A stretch of DNA of 64,000 bases from Paraburkholderia rhynchosiae. GTDB lineage: Bacteria > Pseudomonadota > Gammaproteobacteria > Burkholderiales > Burkholderiaceae. Under the pieces are notes generated by a model. That model made no database searches, was not told where the DNA came from, and saw only the letters and a list, made by a program, of their open reading frames with translations. This document shows, piece by piece, positions 17,067-25,971 of the stretch. The stretch's first letter is position 1. Each line of letters begins with the position of its first letter. Both the position numbers and the translations under genes were made by a program. The stretch lies in assembly GCF_002879865.1 (NCBI RefSeq), contig NZ_PNXY01000003.1, positions 124,001 to 188,000 of the forward strand. The letters are read 5' to 3'.

Positions 17067-18020
17067 ATGAAGCCGTGGGTCGTCGCGTGGGGCTTGCTGA
17101 CTTTCCTGCGCAAAAGGTTGGCGCATGCGAAGCGTGGCGTACAGGTTGTGTTGATCGCGCGCATGCCGCGTTCTGCAATCGAGCCACTGGCTGCCGTTTT
17201 ATGGCGAATCTGCGGGCTCGTCGATGCACGTACGGGTTGGGAAGGCGTCTGCCGTTGCGAGATTGGCCGCGAGGTACTGGAGCTGGCGCTGTCCAACCCG
17301 GGCCGCGTCGCCGCCGGCCGCTTCCGGGAGCGCCTGATCGACCAGCGGATCTATTTCGGCCGGCTGTCGCGGGGCAGCGAAACATGGTCCGACCTGCAGC
17401 AGGTCGCGAGTGCGCTCGCCAGGAAGATTGCGCAATTGCAGGCGGATGAACCCGGGCGTCCGGTCATCGTGTCGCCGTTTCACTATGTGTCACAGTACGC
17501 GAACATTTACGTCATCGACGAATTGCGGGCGCTGCTCGGACTCGAGTCCATCGCGGTGGTGTCCGGCGTGCCGCGAGATCTGTACGGCGATGATCATTCG
17601 CTCATACCAGGCGTGAACGTGCTGTACACCTACGGGGACGACGATCGTAACGGCCTCGGCCTGCGTGTCGCGCGGGCGTTGAGGCGCAATGGCGTCGCCG
17701 TGTTGTTTGCCGACGTGCCTCCATTCGCGCTGCACCGTTATCCGATGGAGACGGTGAGCGTCTCCATGTTCGGGCGCAACGCACGCATTCATAACGGCGT
17801 GTTTCGGCTGGGCGCGCAGTTCAACGCGATATTGTTGCCGTTCTATCTGCGCTTCGAGCGCGGCCGCTTCGGCGCTGAAATATTCAATCCATTGCCGCTT
17901 GCGGGGACGGGCGCTGTTCAGCAAGTCGCAAGGTATATCGAACAGGCGGCCGCGGACAACTATTCAGATTGGCTGGTTGCCGGACATCCCTCGATGTACT
18001 CGTTCGCGCCCGTTCGCTAA
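17067..18020 (+). CDS. LpxL/HtrB-like acyltransferase-fold protein in the peptide cluster
   Basis: A 317-residue protein whose second half follows the lysophospholipid/lipid A acyltransferase pattern: a VIVSPFHYVSQYANIYVID stretch at the place of the catalytic H-x4-D/E loop, ALRRNGVAVLFADVPP at the place of the (G)xxxxxxDQ strand, SVSMFGRNARIHNGVFRLGA (F-F-G-x-P-A like), and a C-terminal YIEQAAADNYSDW that resembles the final acyltransferase helix. The catalytic motif is altered: His is present but the fifth following residue is Tyr rather than Asp/Glu. It has no clear signal peptide and one weak hydrophobic N-terminal stretch. Location between the precursor and the export genes suggests that it modifies or binds the peptide; acylation is an inference only. 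Confidence 0.6.
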   Translation: MKPWVVAWGLLTFLRKRLAHAKRGVQVVLIARMPRSAIEPLAAVLWRICGLVDARTGWEGVCRCEIGREVLELALSNPGRVAAGRFRERLIDQRIYFGRLSRGSETWSDLQQVASALARKIAQLQADEPGRPVIVSPFHYVSQYANIYVIDELRALLGLESIAVVSGVPRDLYGDDHSLIPGVNVLYTYGDDDRNGLGLRVARALRRNGVAVLFADVPPFALHRYPMETVSVSMFGRNARIHNGVFRLGAQFNAILLPFYLRFERGRFGAEIFNPLPLAGTGAVQQVARYIEQAAADNYSDWLVAGHPSMYSFAPVR

Positions 18021-18141
18021 AGGTTTTCCCGCCGGTACTAGCGTCGCGGCATCGGGTTCGTCCGAAAAGCGCACAGGACAGAAATGCGCACAGAAATGCG
18101 CACAGACACAGCACCGGCTGGCATCCGGCAGCAACGAGGCT

Positions 18142-19335
18142 ATGGAACCGATCTATCTCCCACAATTCAGGGACGTCTCGTGGCGTTGGCTCGCCTATGC
18201 GGCGTCCACGCTCGTTATCGTCGCGGTCGTTTTCGCATTTGTTCACGACGTCGAGCTGAAACAGGACGTGCGCGCGGAAATTGTGTCGCCGTCCGAAATC
18301 AAGATTCAGGGGCTGAGCGGCCTCGTCTCCGACATTTATGTGAGCACCTCTGCGCGCGTCGGGCAGGGAGCACCGCTCTTCAGGCTGGAGCGCGATCTTT
18401 CGCTTGCGAGCGACGGTCGGCCGCGTCCCGCTTTTGACGCGCATGACCGGGACGAGCAGATTCGCACGAGCGATGCGCAATACACGCAGCGCAAGGCCGA
18501 CCTGAGCGCGCAACTGGACGCCGCGCGTCTTGCCGGGCAAAGCCGTCGGGCGGAAATTCTGGCGCTTGATGAGCAATTGAGCCAGAACCAGCAGTTGGCC
18601 AACGAAGCGCAACGCACGGTGGCGCGGCTCGAATCGGTGTCGGACTATGTCACCGCGGACCGCATTGAACAGGCGAGGGCGGTGACGCATCAGTCGAAGG
18701 TAGCGGTCGCGCAAAGCGCCGCGCGCCGTCAACAGTTGAACGCCGAACTCGGCGCGGCACTCGGCACGCAAACGGGCCTCGGCGCGCAGCTAGCCGAACT
18801 TGAAGCGCGCCATGCACGCGAGCTCCAGGACATTCGTATGCGGTTCGAGCAGATCCGCCAGGACGCGACCATTTCCGCGCCGAAGGCAGGCGTCGTTACC
18901 TTTTCGGGCCTTGTTCCTGGTCGCACGCTCGCCGCGGACGACGTGGCGCTCGTGATATCGACGGGCGAAAAGGGGCCGTTGCGCGCTGCATTGCGTATTC
19001 CTTCGCGCCGGCGTGGCTTTATCCGCGAAGGACAAGTCGTGCGGCTCAAGTTCGACGCGTTTCCTTATGCAAAATTCGGCAGCTACGCGGCGCGCATCGA
19101 TTCGATTTCCCGCACCACCGTGCGATCCGGGATGTCGCCGGTGGGCGCTTCGGAGCCGCGCAGTTCGCAAGGCGACTACATGGCGTGGGCCACGTTAAGC
19201 GACGACCAGTTCAAGTTCGAACGGCAACGCTTCGACATTCTGCCCGGTATGGCCGCGACGGCGAGCATCGTGATCGAACGCCGTACCATCGCCGAATGGG
19301 TGCTGGCGCCATTTTTCCGCATGCTGAGAGCTTGA
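18142..19335 (+). CDS. HlyD-family periplasmic adaptor of the peptide exporter
   Basis: A 397-residue membrane fusion protein. It has one N-terminal transmembrane helix (WLAYAASTLVIVAVVFAFVHDV, residues 14-35), a first lipoyl half (EIKIQGLSGLVSDIYVSTSARVGQG), a coiled-coil hairpin at about 110-230 (AQLDAARLAG..., ILALDEQLSQNQQLANEAQ), the second lipoyl half (ISAPKAGVVTF), and a beta-barrel domain (LRIPSRRRGFIREGQVVRLKFDAFPY). This matches adaptors of bacteriocin exporters (CvaA/HlyD type). It links the inner-membrane ABC transporter to the TolC-like channel. ATG 18142 is the only start that places the anchor correctly. The ABC gene begins two bases after its stop. Confidence 0.92.
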   Translation: MEPIYLPQFRDVSWRWLAYAASTLVIVAVVFAFVHDVELKQDVRAEIVSPSEIKIQGLSGLVSDIYVSTSARVGQGAPLFRLERDLSLASDGRPRPAFDAHDRDEQIRTSDAQYTQRKADLSAQLDAARLAGQSRRAEILALDEQLSQNQQLANEAQRTVARLESVSDYVTADRIEQARAVTHQSKVAVAQSAARRQQLNAELGAALGTQTGLGAQLAELEARHARELQDIRMRFEQIRQDATISAPKAGVVTFSGLVPGRTLAADDVALVISTGEKGPLRAALRIPSRRRGFIREGQVVRLKFDAFPYAKFGSYAARIDSISRTTVRSGMSPVGASEPRSSQGDYMAWATLSDDQFKFERQRFDILPGMAATASIVIERRTIAEWVLAPFFRMLRA

Positions 19336-19337
19336 CG

Positions 19338-21439
19338 ATGCGCGCGATCTATCAAAATGAAGTTGCCGAGTGCGGCTACGCGTGTCTCGCGATGGTCCTG
19401 TCGCACTTCGGTCGAGCCATCGAAGTGCGCGAGTTGCAGGCATCAGGCCGATCTCTGCCAACGGCTTGACGCTGATGGACCTGTACGACGTCGCGGTCGA
19501 ATTCGGTCTCGCCGTCCAGGCGTACCGCTTTGACGCCGGCGATCTGCCGAGCATCAAGCGCGGTTCGATCCTGCATTTCGGCGGCGCGCATTTTGTGGTC
19601 TTCGAGAATTGCGGGCGCGGCTATGTGCAAGTGATCGATCCGGCGAGCGGCCGGCGGCGCATTTCCATGGACACTTTTGTCGCGAATGTGTCCGGCTACC
19701 TGCTCGAATGTGCGCCGACGCCAGCCATGCCGCGTGTGCGCAACAAGTCGCGTGTGCCAGGAGCGCTGGCCCGCGTGCGTGCGCTCAATCCGCAACTCAC
19801 CCCGCAAATCGCCAAGGTGATGTTCGTCGCGCTTGGCAGCCAGTTCGCGATTCTCGCCATGCCATACCTCGGCAATCTGTTGCTCGACGACGTCGTCGCC
19901 GCTGACAACCTCAACCTGCTCAACGTGCTGATGCTGACATTTGCCGGCGTTTTTATCGTCGGCGCGTTGAGTCAGTACGTTCAGACATACCTTGTCGAAC
20001 TTGTGCACGGTTTGGTGCAGATGAGCATGACCGAGGGAATCGTGGCGCAACTGTTGCGCAACCCGATACCGTACTTCGAGAAGCGTCACGTTGGCGATCT
20101 GTTTGCGCGCGTGAAGGCGCAGGACGAAATCAGCGCCTTCACCACGCGGACTACGATCTCAGCCGGCATCGACGTCGCCGTCGGCACCCTCGCGCTCGCA
20201 TTGATGCTGGTGCAAAGCAGGCAACTGACGGTGATCGCGGTGCTGATTTTCATGGTCTACGTGGCCGTTTCGTTTGCGCTCTTTTCGCGCATGCGCGACA
20301 CGCATGCACTGGTGCTCGAAGAGTCCGCGCGCTGCGACGACACGCTAATCGAAACGATCCGCGCTGCTTCGTTGATCAAGCTGTCGCAGGGCGAGATGCG
20401 GCGCACGGCGATGTTCATGGCGAAATATCGCGCGTACATCGCGGCGTTGGTGCAGAACAGCCGCCTGGCGAGCGCACGCGACGCGATCCTCAAACTTGTC
20501 GACTACGCGGACATGATCGCGGTGAGCTGGTTCGCCGCGGGTCTGATGCTAAGCGGCACGATTTCGGTGGGCGTGTTCTATTCGTTTCTGATCTACAAGT
20601 CGCTGCTGTCCGATCGCTTTGCGCGAGCCGTCAACGCGGCCTTCGAGTATTTCATGCTGAGTGTTCCAGTCGCGCGCGTGGGCGATATCGTCGATGGCGA
20701 AGCGGAACGGTACACGCCGCCCGGCGAGATGCATAAGGCCGTCGAGGTGCGCATTTTCGAGTGCATCGATGTGCGCGGCGTCACATTCCGCTACGGCGTT
20801 TCCGATCAACCGGTGCTCAAGGACGCGAACATCGTCATCCGTCGGGGCGACAAGATCGTGATTACCGGCGCGTCGGGAAGCGGCAAGTCGACGCTCTTCA
20901 AGCTGCTTGCGGCAGCCGAGCCGCTGCAGGAAGGCGAGATCACGTTAAACGGAATTGCCTGGCCAAATCTCAGCGTCGATGAAATCCGCCGACATGCTGT
21001 TCATATGCGGCAGGGCGATCTGATCCTGCACGGCTCGATTGCCGAGAACGTCTCGCTTTTCGCGGGCAATCCAGACGAGGCGCGAATTCACGCATTGCTT
21101 GACGACGTCGGTTTGCTGCCCGACGTCATGCGCTTGCCGATGCGCACGCGAACCGTGATTAGCGACACGATCGCGAATATTTCGGCGGGCCAGCGGCAAC
21201 GTTTGCTGCTCGCGCGGGCGTTGTATCAGCAACGAGAGCTGCTGCTGCTCGATGAGCCGACTTCGAATCTCGACCCGACATCCGTGCGGCATGTCGTCGA
21301 CTTGTTGCGGCGTCTCGAACGCACGGTGGTGGTGATTACGCATGACATGTCGCTGGCTGCGGCGTTCGACACGCGCTATCGATTGGTCGATGGTGAACTG
21401 GTATGCGAGGCTCGCGAGGGAGTGATGGTGGATGAATAA
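19338..21439 (+). CDS. C39-peptidase-containing ABC transporter (PCAT) for peptide processing and export, interrupted by a one-base frameshift
   Basis: The gene reads in two frames. 19338-19469 encodes the peptidase N-terminus with the catalytic Cys12 in VAECGYACLAMV and stops early. The rest of the C39 domain, with catalytic His (GGAHFVVFENCG) and Asp (VIDPASG), continues in the -1 frame to 21439, followed by six transmembrane helices and an ATPase with Walker A (TGASGSGKSTLFKLL), signature NISAGQRQRL and Walker B (ELLLLDEPTSNLD). The combined length (2102 bases, one short of a multiple of three) and family alignment put a missing base in or near GGCCG at 19446-19450. Restored, it would be about 700 residues and cut GG leaders while exporting the core. 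Either the sequence has an error or the gene is newly broken. A shorter product from ATG 19475 would lack the catalytic Cys. Confidence 0.85.
19446..19469 (+). other. Frameshift site inside the PCAT gene
   Basis: The first frame ends at TGA 19467-19469 while the family-like sequence PISANGLTLMDLYD continues one frame back. Adding one base at GGCCG restores a continuous C39 domain with all three catalytic residues. No heptanucleotide slippery site or downstream pseudoknot is obvious, so programmed frameshifting is not favoured. Confidence 0.8.
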
Positions 21440-23048
21440 GCGCACGATGGCGGGCGCACTGCTTGTGTTCACCGGTGTGGCTTATGCGGGCGCCGCGGCG
21501 GCGGTCGATTTGCTCACCGTAGTTGAGCAGAGCACCGATCATGACGCGGACCTGGCGGCCTTTCGCGCGGGCTCGAGAGCCGCGGGCGAGGCCGTGCCGA
21601 AGGCCCGCGCGGCGCTACTGCCGCAACTGGCGGGAGGTTGGGGGCGCGCGTACAACAGTACGGTCACGGAAGGTATTCCGAACACCCACTACTGGCAGAA
21701 CGGATGGACTGTCGCGCTGACGCAGCCGGTTTTCGACTGGAACAGATGGACCACCTATAAGCAGGCGGACTTTGTTCAGGCGCGGGGCGCGGTGGATCTC
21801 GCGCGTGCGCAGCAAACGACCATTCTGCGAGCCGTGCAAACGTACTTCGACGAACTGGCTGCCGAGGACGAACTGACACGCGCTGACGACTACACGGCGG
21901 CGCTAGATGGGCACCTGGACGAGTTGCGCCGTCGACGACGGGCCGGCGAGGCCACGGTGATCGATGTGCAGGAAGCCGAGGCCGCGCGCGAACAGGCGCG
22001 GTCGCAACAACTGGATGCCCGCGACGACTTGCAATTGAAACGGCTCGCGCTGGAACACATCACGGGCCAGCGGTTTGCGGGGTTGTCGCGCTTGTCGCAC
22101 GCCGCGGGCATGCCGGCACTTCACCCGGACGACATGGAAAGCTGGACCTCGCAAGCCGAGGCGCACGACTACCCGGTGCAATTGAAGCAGATCGACCGGC
22201 GCATTGCCGAACTCGAAGTCGAGAAGGCTCGCGCAGCGCGGTTGCCGGTCGTGAATCTGACGGCGAGCCATACGCCGGCTGGCGCAGCGTCCGGCTACAT
22301 TCGTCCGACGACGACAACGACGGCGATGCTATCGGTAACCATTCCGATTTTCGAAGGCGGCGCAACGAGCGCGAACATCGACGAAAAGTTGGCACTCGAG
22401 GACAAGGCGCAGGACGAACTGGTTGCAGCGACACGGTTGGCGGGGGCGAGTGCGCGGGAATACTGGTCGCGCTTTCGTGCCGGCGTCGCTCGGGTCGAAG
22501 CGCTATCGCGATTGGTGCAGAGTTCTCTCGCCGCGCTCAACGCGACGAAGGTCGGCTACCGCGTGGGCAGTCGCGCGAGCACGGATGTGCTGCGGGCATC
22601 GGACGCGTTTTTCGCGAATCGCCGAGATCTCATCCGGGCACGGTATGCAACAGTCGTTGCGCTTCTCCAGCTCAAGGCGGCAGCGGCAAGCCTGAATCTC
22701 GACGAGGTGGCGCGTGTTAATGAACTGGTGCTGAACGTCGCGGACGGTCAGGCGGTGCGTCGGATGGATGTGCGACACGCGGCGGTTGATGCGAAGGTGG
22801 AGCGGGCGGTAGTTGGGGCGGAGGTGCCGCGGGCCGCGGTCGAAGCCAAGGCGGAACGCGCGGCAGTGGAAGCGGAGGTGGAGCGGGCGGTGGTTGGTGC
22901 GGGGGTGCAACGCGCGGCAGTGGGTGCCGGAATCGAGCGGGCGGTAGCCGGTTCGGACATACCACTGGCGGTAGTCGGCGGGGACGCGCAGCCCGCGGCG
23001 ATCGACGCGGCCGTGCAACGCGCGCTGGCCTCCATCCGCCAGCAATAA
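21432..23048 (+). CDS. TolC-family outer-membrane channel with a C-terminal nine-residue repeat array
   Basis: A 538-residue protein. A signal peptide (TMAGALLVFTGVAYAGAAAA) is followed by the two TolC repeats of outer-membrane efflux proteins: paired long helices with EAGEATVIDVQEAEAAREQA-like and RVGSRASTDVLRASDAFFANR motifs. This part ends near residue 445. Residues 450-538 are about ten degenerate copies of a nine-residue unit of the form A-A/V-V-x-A-x-V-x-R, which ordinary TolC proteins lack. ATG 21432 overlaps the end of the ABC gene in ATGAATAA, so translation is coupled. It should complete the tripartite channel for the peptide. The function of the repeat tail is unknown. Confidence 0.9.
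   Translation: MNKRTMAGALLVFTGVAYAGAAAAVDLLTVVEQSTDHDADLAAFRAGSRAAGEAVPKARAALLPQLAGGWGRAYNSTVTEGIPNTHYWQNGWTVALTQPVFDWNRWTTYKQADFVQARGAVDLARAQQTTILRAVQTYFDELAAEDELTRADDYTAALDGHLDELRRRRRAGEATVIDVQEAEAAREQARSQQLDARDDLQLKRLALEHITGQRFAGLSRLSHAAGMPALHPDDMESWTSQAEAHDYPVQLKQIDRRIAELEVEKARAARLPVVNLTASHTPAGAASGYIRPTTTTTAMLSVTIPIFEGGATSANIDEKLALEDKAQDELVAATRLAGASAREYWSRFRAGVARVEALSRLVQSSLAALNATKVGYRVGSRASTDVLRASDAFFANRRDLIRARYATVVALLQLKAAAASLNLDEVARVNELVLNVADGQAVRRMDVRHAAVDAKVERAVVGAEVPRAAVEAKAERAAVEAEVERAVVGAGVQRAAVGAGIERAVAGSDIPLAVVGGDAQPAAIDAAVQRALASIRQQ
22779..23045 (+). repeat. Degenerate 27-bp tandem repeats encoding the TolC C-terminal tail
   Basis: Translation divides into AAVDAKVER, AVVGAEVPR, AAVEAKAER, AAVEAEVER, AVVGAGVQR, AAVGAGIER and three weaker units. 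The codons diverge between units, so the array is old or under selection. Confidence 0.85.
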
Positions 23049-23123
23049 GCGCCTATGCAGACCCGCGCCGCATAAGTCGCGATGGGTCGGGAACGCCACG
23101 CAGCAGCATCGGCGACCTAAAGA

Positions 23124-23156
23124 CAAAAAACCCCGAGCGGCTGACGCCGTCGGGGT
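23124..23156 (-). terminator. Intrinsic terminator of ssrA
   Basis: On the minus strand ACCCCGACGGC and its complement form an 11-base stem with one bulged base and a four-base loop, followed by TTTTTTGTC. On the plus strand the T-run is poor, so it mainly serves ssrA. Confidence 0.85.
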
Positions 23157-23192
23157 ATTCGTTGAGGCATTGCCATTTGCCTGCAAGGTGTC

Positions 23193-23562
23193 TGGTGGAG
23201 GCGGCGGGAATCGAACCCGCGTCCAGAAGCACTCTACGACCAGTTCTACATGTTTAGTTCTGTCATTTGATTTAACCATAATGACGCGGACGAACACGCT
23301 GCACTACGGCGATTCACTAAGTTTTCGACCCGGACGTCGTGACTCCGTCAAGGCTTAACTGACGTATATGACCTCTGTCGGTATTGCTACCGGTCTTGCG
23401 ACTCTAGCCCGTCAGTGAACTAGGCAGAGGACGGCGGCCCTTAGGCTGCCAGTGCGAACGTATCGTCGTTTGCAGTTACGTTTTTCCCATTGATTAACGA
23501 GGTGACGGGTCCTCGACATGCCCTAGCCGCTTTGCAACCCCTGTCGAAACCAGGTCGCCCCC
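23193..23562 (-). ncRNA. ssrA: Transfer-messenger RNA (tmRNA), tag ANDDTFALAA
   Basis: On the minus strand the 5' end GGGGGCGACCTGGTTTCGAC pairs with the 3' CGCCTCC of the tRNA-like domain, which ends in the T-loop GGGTTCGATTCCCGCC and CCA. The tag reading frame after the resume codon reads GCA AAC GAC GAT ACG TTC GCA CTG GCA GCC TAA, giving ANDDTFALAA, the typical betaproteobacterial tag ending. About 370 bases, consistent with one-piece tmRNA. It rescues stalled ribosomes with SmpB. The 3' end faces the peptide cluster and is a known kind of integration site for islands. Confidence 0.97.
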
Positions 23563-23678
23563 GCGGTTCGTTGCTCTAACTTCGAGCCAAAGTAGATTTT
23601 ACAATAAATTGACGGCCGTGTCCTGGCGCATATAAGTCAGGCCGTTGCGAGGCCCTGGGTGCCGGCGCGCGGACGGCG

Positions 23679-24392
23679 TTAGCCGATGTCCCGCAGCAGT
23701 CTCTGCAGTTCGGCTGGCGACTGAACGACATGCTGCGCATGCCACTGCGTCGGCGGGATGTCGTCGCCGCAGTAGCCGTAGGCCGCGGCCACCGTCTTCA
23801 TGCCGGCGGCGAAACCGGCTTGCACGTCGCGCAGGTCGTCGCCGACGTAGACGATGCGTTCCGGCACCACGTCCAGTTCGCGCGCCGCGTGGAGCAACGG
23901 CGCGGGGTGGGGCTTCGAATGCGCTGTGGTGTCGCCGCTCACAACGCAGCCCGCGCGCTCTTCCAGCCCGAGCTGCGCGACCAGCGGTTCCGTGAGCCGC
24001 GCGACCTTGTTCGTGACGATGCCCCAACGCACGCCGCGTGCGTCGAGTTGATCGAGCAATTCGGGGATGCCGGGGAACAGCGTAGTCTCGATGCACAGGT
24101 CCGCTTCGTAGTTGGCGAGGAACTCCTCGCGCATCGACGCGAACTCGTGGTCCTCCGGTCTGATGCCGAACGCTCCACAGATCAGCCCTCGCGCGCCTGC
24201 GGACGCAAGCGGCCGCAGCTTTTCGAGCGGAACCATGTCCAGCCCACGATCATGACGCATCTTGTTGACGGCGGCGGCGAGATCGGGCGCCGTGTCGGCT
24301 AGCGTGCCGTCCAGGTCGAACAGCACGGCTTGGCAAAGACCGAGTGCATCTTCGTTGTCTTGATGTTGAGGCAGGGGCGTGGGATCGCTCAT
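23679..24392 (-). CDS. gph: Phosphoglycolate phosphatase (HAD superfamily)
   Basis: A 237-residue HAD hydrolase. Motif I is VLFDLDGTLADTAPD (nucleophile and acid Asp), motif II IVTNK, motif III Lys in SKPHPAPLLHA and motif IV YVGDDLRDVQAG. The size and cap type fit Gph, which dephosphorylates 2-phosphoglycolate formed during oxidative DNA repair or Rubisco-type side reactions. It lies 29 bases downstream of ubiG on the same strand and is probably co-transcribed with it, the usual ubiG-gph pair. Confidence 0.93.
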   Translation of the reverse strand: MSDPTPLPQHQDNEDALGLCQAVLFDLDGTLADTAPDLAAAVNKMRHDRGLDMVPLEKLRPLASAGARGLICGAFGIRPEDHEFASMREEFLANYEADLCIETTLFPGIPELLDQLDARGVRWGIVTNKVARLTEPLVAQLGLEERAGCVVSGDTTAHSKPHPAPLLHAARELDVVPERIVYVGDDLRDVQAGFAAGMKTVAAAYGYCGDDIPPTQWHAQHVVQSPAELQRLLRDIG

Positions 24393-24421
24393 TGATTCAA
24401 TGTGTCGGCGGGTAGGGCGGC

Positions 24422-25120
24422 TCAGGCGTCACGGCGGCAGGCGAGCATGTAGTTCACGCTCGTGTCGGCGGACAGCGCGAAGTGCTTGCTGAGCGGGTGA
24501 TAGACGATACCTTTGATGTCGGCTGTGCGCAGGCCGGCGGCACGGACAAAGCCCGCGAGTTCCGACGGGAGGATGAAGCGCGCGTAGTCGTGCGTACCCT
24601 TGGGCAGCATCCGGGCGATGTATTCGGCACCGATCACCGCGAACAGGTAGGACTTCACGTTGCGGTTGAGGGTGGAAAAGAATACCCATCCGCCCGGTTT
24701 GACCAGAGTCTTGCACGCCTCGACGATCGCGGCCGGCTGCGGCACGTGCTCGAGCATTTCCATGCACGTGACGACGTCGTAAGTGGCCGGCTCCCGCGCG
24801 GCTAAAGCCTCAGCGGCGATTTCTTCGTAATTAACGGTTACACCGCTTTCAAGGCTATGAAGATCCGCGACCCCGAGCGCCTCGCTCGACAGGTCAATGC
24901 CCTTGACGTGCGCGCCCAAGCCTGCCATGGACTCAGACAGAATGCCGCCACCGCAGCCGATGTCCAGCACGTGCTTGCCCGCCAGATGCGCGTGGGCGTC
25001 TATCCAGCTGAGGCGAACCGGGTTCAGTTCGTGCAGCGGTTTGAATTCGGCATTCGGGTCCCACCAGCGATGCGCGAGGTCGCTGAATTTCTGCAGTTCG
25101 TGGGGATCGGCGTTGGTCAT
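24422..25120 (-). CDS. ubiG: Ubiquinone biosynthesis O-methyltransferase
   Basis: A 232-residue SAM methyltransferase. The motif [20 protein letters not shown] (about 50-69) binds [16 protein letters not shown] is the post-II motif, and the N-terminal [17 protein letters not shown] is characteristic of UbiG, which catalyses both O-methylations in ubiquinone synthesis. ATG 25120 follows GAGG at suitable distance; the open frame extends to 25258 but without family similarity. It is the first gene of the ubiG-gph pair and is convergent with nothing. Confidence 0.95.
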   Translation of the reverse strand: MTNADPHELQKFSDLAHRWWDPNAEFKPLHELNPVRLSWIDAHAHLAGKHVLDIGCGGGILSESMAGLGAHVKGIDLSSEALGVADLHSLESGVTVNYEEIAAEALAAREPATYDVVTCMEMLEHVPQPAAIVEACKTLVKPGGWVFFSTLNRNVKSYLFAVIGAEYIARMLPKGTHDYARFILPSELAGFVRAAGLRTADIKGIVYHPLSKHFALSADTSVNYMLACRRDA

Positions 25121-25274
25121 GGCAAAGCTGCCTCGATGAGAGCGGTGAGCGGGCGCTCGAGGATAAACCCGGAGTATATAGGCGAGGGGCCGGGGCGGCA
25201 AAATGACAGTTGCGGACAGAGCCAGCGTGGCCGGGCGGACCGCAGATCGAATCGCCATCAGCCGGTCGGCGCAT

Positions 25275-25302
25275 AAAAAAAGCCCCGCAAAAGCGGGGCT
25301 TT
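25275..25302 (-). terminator. Intrinsic terminator of ompA
   Basis: AGCCCCGC and GCGGGGCT form an eight-base stem with a TTTT loop on the minus strand, followed by seven T. Confidence 0.9.
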
Positions 25303-25323
25303 GATACTGCGGTATTTTGTAGC

Positions 25324-25971
25324 TTACTGCTTCGAAGTACCCACAACTTCGACTTCCACGCGACGATCCGGTGCGAGGCAGCCAATGAGTTGCTTGCGGT
25401 TCTTCTGGTTGCAGCCGGTCGTGACCGGGTTGCGCTTGCCTTTGCCTTCCGTATAGATACGGTTGGATTCGATGCCCTTGCTGACCAGGTAGGACTTCAC
25501 AGCTTGAGCGCGACGCAGCGACAGACGGTCGTTGTACTTGTCCGAACCGATGCGGTCGGTGTAACCCGTTGCCACGACGACTTCCAGGTTCAGGCCTTGG
25601 ATCTTCGATGCGAGATCGTCCAGCTTTTCCTTGCCAGCCGGCTTGAGGATAGCCTTGTCGAAGTCGAACAGCGTGTCAGCTTGATACGTGATCTTCTGGC
25701 TGGTGATAGCCGGTGCCGGTGCGACCGGAGCCGGCGGCGTCGGAGCCTGGGCAACCAGTGCGCCGTCGCACTTTGCGTTGGCCGTTGCCGGCGTCCAGAA
25801 TGCATCGCGCCAGCAAAGCTCGTTCGTGCCGTTCATCCACACGTATTCGCCAGTACCATTCACCCAGTTGTCATTGGTAGCTTGTCGCGACGCCGGCACC
25901 GACTGTGCCATTGCGGATGCAGCCATAACTGCGGTAGCTGCAATGAACGCGAGCTTTGAAAGTTTATTCAT
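25324..25971 (-). CDS. ompA: OmpA-family outer-membrane/peptidoglycan-binding protein
   Basis: A 215-residue protein with a signal peptide ([18 protein letters not shown]), a short Trp- and Cys-containing segment ([21 protein letters not shown] is its core), a Pro/Ala linker ([12 protein letters not shown]) and an OmpA-like C-terminal domain ([40 protein letters not shown]) that binds diaminopimelate. This short form without a full beta barrel is usual in Burkholderiaceae. It is monocistronic with a strong terminator, and its promoter region carries the inverted repeat listed at 26041-26096. Confidence 0.92.
   Translation of the reverse strand: MNKLSKLAFIAATAVMAASAMAQSVPASRQATNDNWVNGTGEYVWMNGTNELCWRDAFWTPATANAKCDGALVAQAPTPPAPVAPAPAITSQKITYQADTLFDFDKAILKPAGKEKLDDLASKIQGLNLEVVVATGYTDRIGSDKYNDRLSLRRAQAVKSYLVSKGIESNRIYTEGKGKRNPVTTGCNQKNRKQLIGCLAPDRRVEVEVVGTSKQ

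Noticed and set aside
19430..19470. Programmed -1 frameshift in the PCAT gene
   Set aside because: No X-XXY-YYZ slippery heptamer, no internal Shine-Dalgarno at the right distance and no obvious downstream pseudoknot; sequencing error or mutation is simpler.
16230..23192. Genomic island with integrase and att repeats at ssrA
   Set aside because: No integrase gene and no second copy of the ssrA 3' end were seen, so only a weak positional suggestion is kept.
23193..23230. tRNA-like sequence with CCA end
   Set aside because: It is the 3' half of the tmRNA; no separate tRNA gene can be folded here.
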